From NCBI GenBank assembly GCA_044355095.1, contig JBIKYT010000048.1, positions 1 to 16,219 on the forward strand: 16,219 nucleotides of DNA, read 5' to 3'. This DNA comes from Casp-actino8 sp044355095. Lineage in GTDB: Bacteria; Actinomycetota; Acidimicrobiia; Acidimicrobiales; Ilumatobacteraceae. Numbering within the stretch: position 1 is the stretch's first letter; each line of letters begins with the position of its first letter. Position numbers and translations under genes: made by a program. The notes beneath the pieces were generated by a model that was not told where the DNA came from, made no database searches, and was given only the letters and a program-made list of their open reading frames with translations. Of the stretch, positions 13,750-16,219 are shown piece after piece.

Positions 13750-14930
13750 GACATTGCCTTCAATCGTGACACTGCGTCGTCAATCATTTCGTACTGCTTG
13801 CAAAAAGCGAAGCGAACCAAGTGACGTCCTTCGTGCTGGTGGGCACGATCGTAGAAAACAACATTCGGAATACCGACGACTCCGCATTTATGCGGAAGCG
13901 ATCGGCAAAACTCGTAGCCATCGCCATCAGGTTGTATTGGTCGAATATCAACTGTGATGAAATATGTTCCTTGAGGTTTGTACACCTCAAAGCCAGCCTG
14001 AGTGAGCCCTTGCATTAAGTGATTCCGTTTTCCTTCGAGGTCGGCAGCCAAGGCCGTGAAATACGAATCAGGTAAACGCAAGCCGGTAGCGATTGCTGGC
14101 TGGAATGGTCCTGACGAAACATAGGTGAGGAATTGTTTTGCAGCGCGTGCCGCGACCACCATTGCGGCTGGACCACACACCCAACCAACTTTCCAACCAG
14201 TGGTATTGAATGTCTTGCCACCACTACTAATAACAAGTGTGCGCTCTTTCATTCCTGGTAATGAAGCAATCGAGACGTGTTTGATGCCGTCGTAGGTGAG
14301 GTGTTCGTATACCTCATCAGAAACCACAATCAGGTCGTGTTCAATTGCAATATCGGCAATCACTTGTAGTTCAGTTTGATCAAGAACTGCACCAGTTGGG
14401 TTGTGAGGACTGTTCACCAATATCACGCGCGTCTTGGGCGTAATTGCCGCGCGCAATTCATCTGGGTTTAGACGGTAGAGCGGCGGACGCAATGTGACAG
14501 GACGCGTCACGGCACCAGCTAAAGCAATGCAAGCTTGATAGCTGTCGTACATCGGCTCAAGTAAAGCAACTTCATCACCAGTTTCAAGAAGTCCGAGTAA
14601 AACGCCAGCCAACGCTTCGGTTGCTCCAGCAGTCACCAAGACTTCTGAATCGGGATCATATGACAAGCCCCAAAAACGTAATTGGTGTTCACAGATTGCC
14701 CGACGAAGTTCAAGAACACCCGGACCTGGTGGGTATTGATTTTGCCCACTACGAATAGCGTCTACGGCTGCATCAAGTACTTCTTGTGGACCGTCATAAT
14801 TCGGAAATCCTTGACCAAGATTGATTGAATTTGTCTCAGCAGCTAGCGCCGTCATCTCAGCAAAAATGGTTGAGCCAAAGCCCTGCAATTTTGAATTGAG
14901 GTAAGGCACTCGAGCCGACGAACCGGACAT
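13746..14930 (-). CDS. Class I/II PLP-dependent aminotransferase
   Basis: A 394-residue fold-type I aminotransferase. PLP contacts are the Schiff-base lysine K249 (SSGGKTFNTTGWKVGW), N177 in NSPHNPTG, D205 and Y208 in SDEVYEHL, and a late Arg in VRFAFCK for the substrate carboxylate. The sequence resembles kynurenine/glutamine/methionine aminotransferases and also mycobacterial DapC, so the exact substrate is open. Coupling to an omega-amidase-like gene favours a glutamine-using transaminase. ATG 14930 follows the deoC stop by 20 nt and has TAACCT 6 nt upstream, so an internal leaderless promoter is likely even though it follows cdd-deoC on the same strand. Confidence 0.93.
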   Translation of the reverse strand: MSGSSARVPYLNSKLQGFGSTIFAEMTALAAETNSINLGQGFPNYDGPQEVLDAAVDAIRSGQNQYPPGPGVLELRRAICEHQLRFWGLSYDPDSEVLVTAGATEALAGVLLGLLETGDEVALLEPMYDSYQACIALAGAVTRPVTLRPPLYRLNPDELRAAITPKTRVILVNSPHNPTGAVLDQTELQVIADIAIEHDLIVVSDEVYEHLTYDGIKHVSIASLPGMKERTLVISSGGKTFNTTGWKVGWVCGPAAMVVAARAAKQFLTYVSSGPFQPAIATGLRLPDSYFTALAADLEGKRNHLMQGLTQAGFEVYKPQGTYFITVDIRPIQPDGDGYEFCRSLPHKCGVVGIPNVVFYDRAHQHEGRHLVRFAFCKQYEMIDDAVSRLKAMS

Positions 14931-14936
14931 ATCTGT

Positions 14937-14942
14937 AGGTTA
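14937..14942 (-). promoter_or_regulatory. -10 box of the aminotransferase-amidase pair
   Basis: TAACCT on the minus strand lies 6 nt before ATG 14930 in the 20-nt gap after deoC, with no Shine-Dalgarno. It suggests expression independent of cdd-deoC. Confidence 0.45.
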
Positions 14943-14950
14943 TGCGCAAT

Positions 14951-15682
14951 TCATGAGCGAAGTTCAGCCTCAACAGCATCAAGCAACCCGCTTGCCCCAA
15001 ATCGAAAAGTTTGCGGCGTTGCCCAAGTAGGTCCCATGATGGCGTCTGCTAAATCGAGATATTGCTGGGCATCGGCAACCGTGCGAATACCGCCCGATGG
15101 CTTGAGACCAACTGGGCGTTCGGATTCACGGATGACCTGCAACATAGTGGTCACCGCTTCGGGGGTAGCCGACACTTTTGTTTTGCCTGTCGACGTTTTG
15201 ATGAAATCAGCTCCAGCCTTGATGGCTAATTCTGACGCTCTTCGAATGATGCCTTGATCAGAGAGTTCGCCTGTTTCCAAAATCACTTTCAGATGAGCCG
15301 GTGCGTGAACAACTTCTCGAACCGCTTGCAATATGGAGAGAACTTGAGCCTCGTCACCTGTGATCATTGACTGATACGGCAAGACGAGATCAATTTCATC
15401 GGCGCCCGCATCAAGAACTGCAATTGTTGTGGCAACAACATTTGCAACGTCAGTTCCTCCGTGCGGAAAATTCACAACAGTCGCTACTTTGATTGACGTT
15501 CCTCGCAAGATTGATGCGCACAAATCAACGAACCGTGGCCAGACACACACGGCCGCAGTATTACCAAATTCACCTTGAGCGCGTGAACAGAGTTCAACGA
15601 CATCTTCTTCTGTGCAATCATCATTGAGATTAGTGAGATCAATCAGTGACAAAACTCGTTGAGCAGATGATTGAGTTGTCAC
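14951..15682 (-). CDS. deoC: Deoxyribose-phosphate aldolase
   Basis: A 243-residue class I aldolase that splits 2-deoxyribose 5-phosphate into acetaldehyde and glyceraldehyde 3-phosphate. The Schiff-base lysine is K162 in FIKTSTGK. D98 (EIDLV) and K193 (LKPSGGIRT) are the other members of the catalytic set, matching Asp102 and Lys201 of the E. coli enzyme. The start is GTG 15682, which overlaps the cdd stop as GTGA, so the two are translationally coupled. Cytidine deaminase upstream feeds pyrimidine deoxynucleoside breakdown; the phosphorylase and phosphopentomutase that would link them are not in the window. Confidence 0.96.
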   Translation of the reverse strand: MTTQSSAQRVLSLIDLTNLNDDCTEEDVVELCSRAQGEFGNTAAVCVWPRFVDLCASILRGTSIKVATVVNFPHGGTDVANVVATTIAVLDAGADEIDLVLPYQSMITGDEAQVLSILQAVREVVHAPAHLKVILETGELSDQGIIRRASELAIKAGADFIKTSTGKTKVSATPEAVTTMLQVIRESERPVGLKPSGGIRTVADAQQYLDLADAIMGPTWATPQTFRFGASGLLDAVEAELRS

Positions 15683-16128
15683 GAAACAAAACCCACCAAA
15701 TTGTCGGGTCCAAATGACGTAGGCAGAAGTTGTTCCATCGTAAAAATCGCTCGGACTCCATCGGGCCCACAGGCGTAAATCGAAGTGTCATTCTTGGCAA
15801 ACTCGCGTACTCGTTGACGACAGCCTCCACAACAAGTTCCTACTTCGGTGCTGTCACAGATTGTTACGAGAGCCAATATTTCTTTCTCTCCTCCGGCGAT
15901 CATCGCGGCGATGGCACTCGCCTCGGCACAGTTGCCCACTGGGTACGCGGCGTTTTCTACATTGCATCCAACGTAGATATTTCCGCGCGGGGTCAAAATC
16001 GCAGCGCCAACTAAAAAGTGCGAATACGGCGCATACGCACGGGCTTGAACGGCCTTGGCTTGCTCAAAAAGTTCCTGAACATGATGTTTTGAAGGTAACT
16101 GGGCAAATTCAATGATCTGATGGCTCAC
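15679..16128 (-). CDS. cdd: Cytidine deaminase
   Basis: A 149-residue zinc deaminase converting (deoxy)cytidine to (deoxy)uridine. The active site is NCAEASAI (Zn ligand C67, proton shuttle E69) and CCGGCRQR (Zn ligands C100, C103). The Pro that usually precedes the second motif is replaced by C99, a small oddity. An all-cysteine zinc site is typical of homotetrameric Cdd. The start is GTG 16128, with TAAGGT 6 nt upstream; AAGG in the same hexamer could instead act as a Shine-Dalgarno. First gene of the cdd-deoC operon. Confidence 0.95.
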   Translation of the reverse strand: MSHQIIEFAQLPSKHHVQELFEQAKAVQARAYAPYSHFLVGAAILTPRGNIYVGCNVENAAYPVGNCAEASAIAAMIAGGEKEILALVTICDSTEVGTCCGGCRQRVREFAKNDTSIYACGPDGVRAIFTMEQLLPTSFGPDNLVGFVS

Positions 16129-16134
16129 AGAACA

Positions 16135-16140
16135 ACCTTA
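16135..16140 (-). promoter_or_regulatory. -10 box (or Shine-Dalgarno) of cdd-deoC
   Basis: TAAGGT on the minus strand lies 6 nt before GTG 16128. The spacing fits a leaderless promoter, but the AAGG within it is also positioned as a ribosome-binding site, so either reading is possible. Confidence 0.4.
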
Positions 16141-16148
16141 TGGCACCT

Positions 16149-16168
16149 TTTCATGTGCAAACATGAAA
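16149..16168. promoter_or_regulatory. Perfect palindrome, candidate operator of cdd-deoC
   Basis: TTTCATGT (16149-16156), GCAA spacer, ACATGAAA (16161-16168): 8-bp perfect arms. It begins 8 bp upstream of the putative cdd -10 and covers its -35 region, the place expected for a repressor site. The remaining sequence to 16219 shows no recognisable gene. Confidence 0.5.
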
Positions 16169-16219
16169 TGTGCTGAAAAGAAGTGTTCTGAGTTTTTGGA
16201 GTTGGTTCGCCCTCGGTGT

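Overview
The window looks like compact chromosomal DNA from an actinobacterium. An Acidimicrobiia-like lineage is my best guess, and this is inference. Supporting signs are GTG starts, an acyl-CoA carboxylase epsilon subunit beside the beta subunit, crotonyl-CoA carboxylase/reductase, moderate GC, genes packed with 2-4 nt gaps, and repeated TANNNT boxes about 6-7 nt before start codons, which suggests widespread leaderless transcription. TGA is the stop codon of several intact genes, so the standard code applies. I see no phage, IS, CRISPR, tRNA or rRNA.

Layout. 1-2411: divergent crotonyl-CoA carboxylase/reductase (ccr, minus, cut by the window edge) and acetyl-CoA acetyltransferase (plus). 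2430-2478: a 12-bp-arm hairpin between convergent genes. 2486-2848 (minus): an ArsC-family thioredoxin-fold gene with an in-frame TGA exactly at the catalytic cysteine position, followed at once by a hairpin that fits a bacterial SECIS element. I read it as a selenoprotein. 3027-5347 (minus): dnaX-recR. 5348-5521: divergent intergenic region with four 17-bp tandem repeats plus a decayed fifth. 5522-7423: CopC-CopD membrane fusion protein. 7449-9187: acyl-CoA/propionyl-CoA carboxylase beta and epsilon subunits. 9197-11802: metallophosphoesterase, CaiB-type CoA transferase and a nucleoside 2-deoxyribosyltransferase-like protein. 11805-12455 (minus): msrA, divergent from a GNAT acetyltransferase (12497-12976). 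12979-14930 (minus): a PLP aminotransferase translationally coupled to a nitrilase-family amidase. 14951-16128 (minus): deoC and cdd, with a perfect 8-bp-arm palindrome upstream.

How the genes work together. Thiolase, Ccr and the propionyl-CoA carboxylase subunits are all used in C2/C4/C3 acyl-CoA assimilation, for example the ethylmalonyl-CoA pathway; the remaining enzymes are not in the window, so this is inference. Cdd and DeoC form a pyrimidine deoxynucleoside salvage operon. The aminotransferase and amidase resemble a glutamine transaminase/omega-amidase pair. MsrA and the ArsC-like selenoprotein are thiol/selenol redox enzymes, but they are not physically linked. The candidate selenoprotein is the main discovery in the window.
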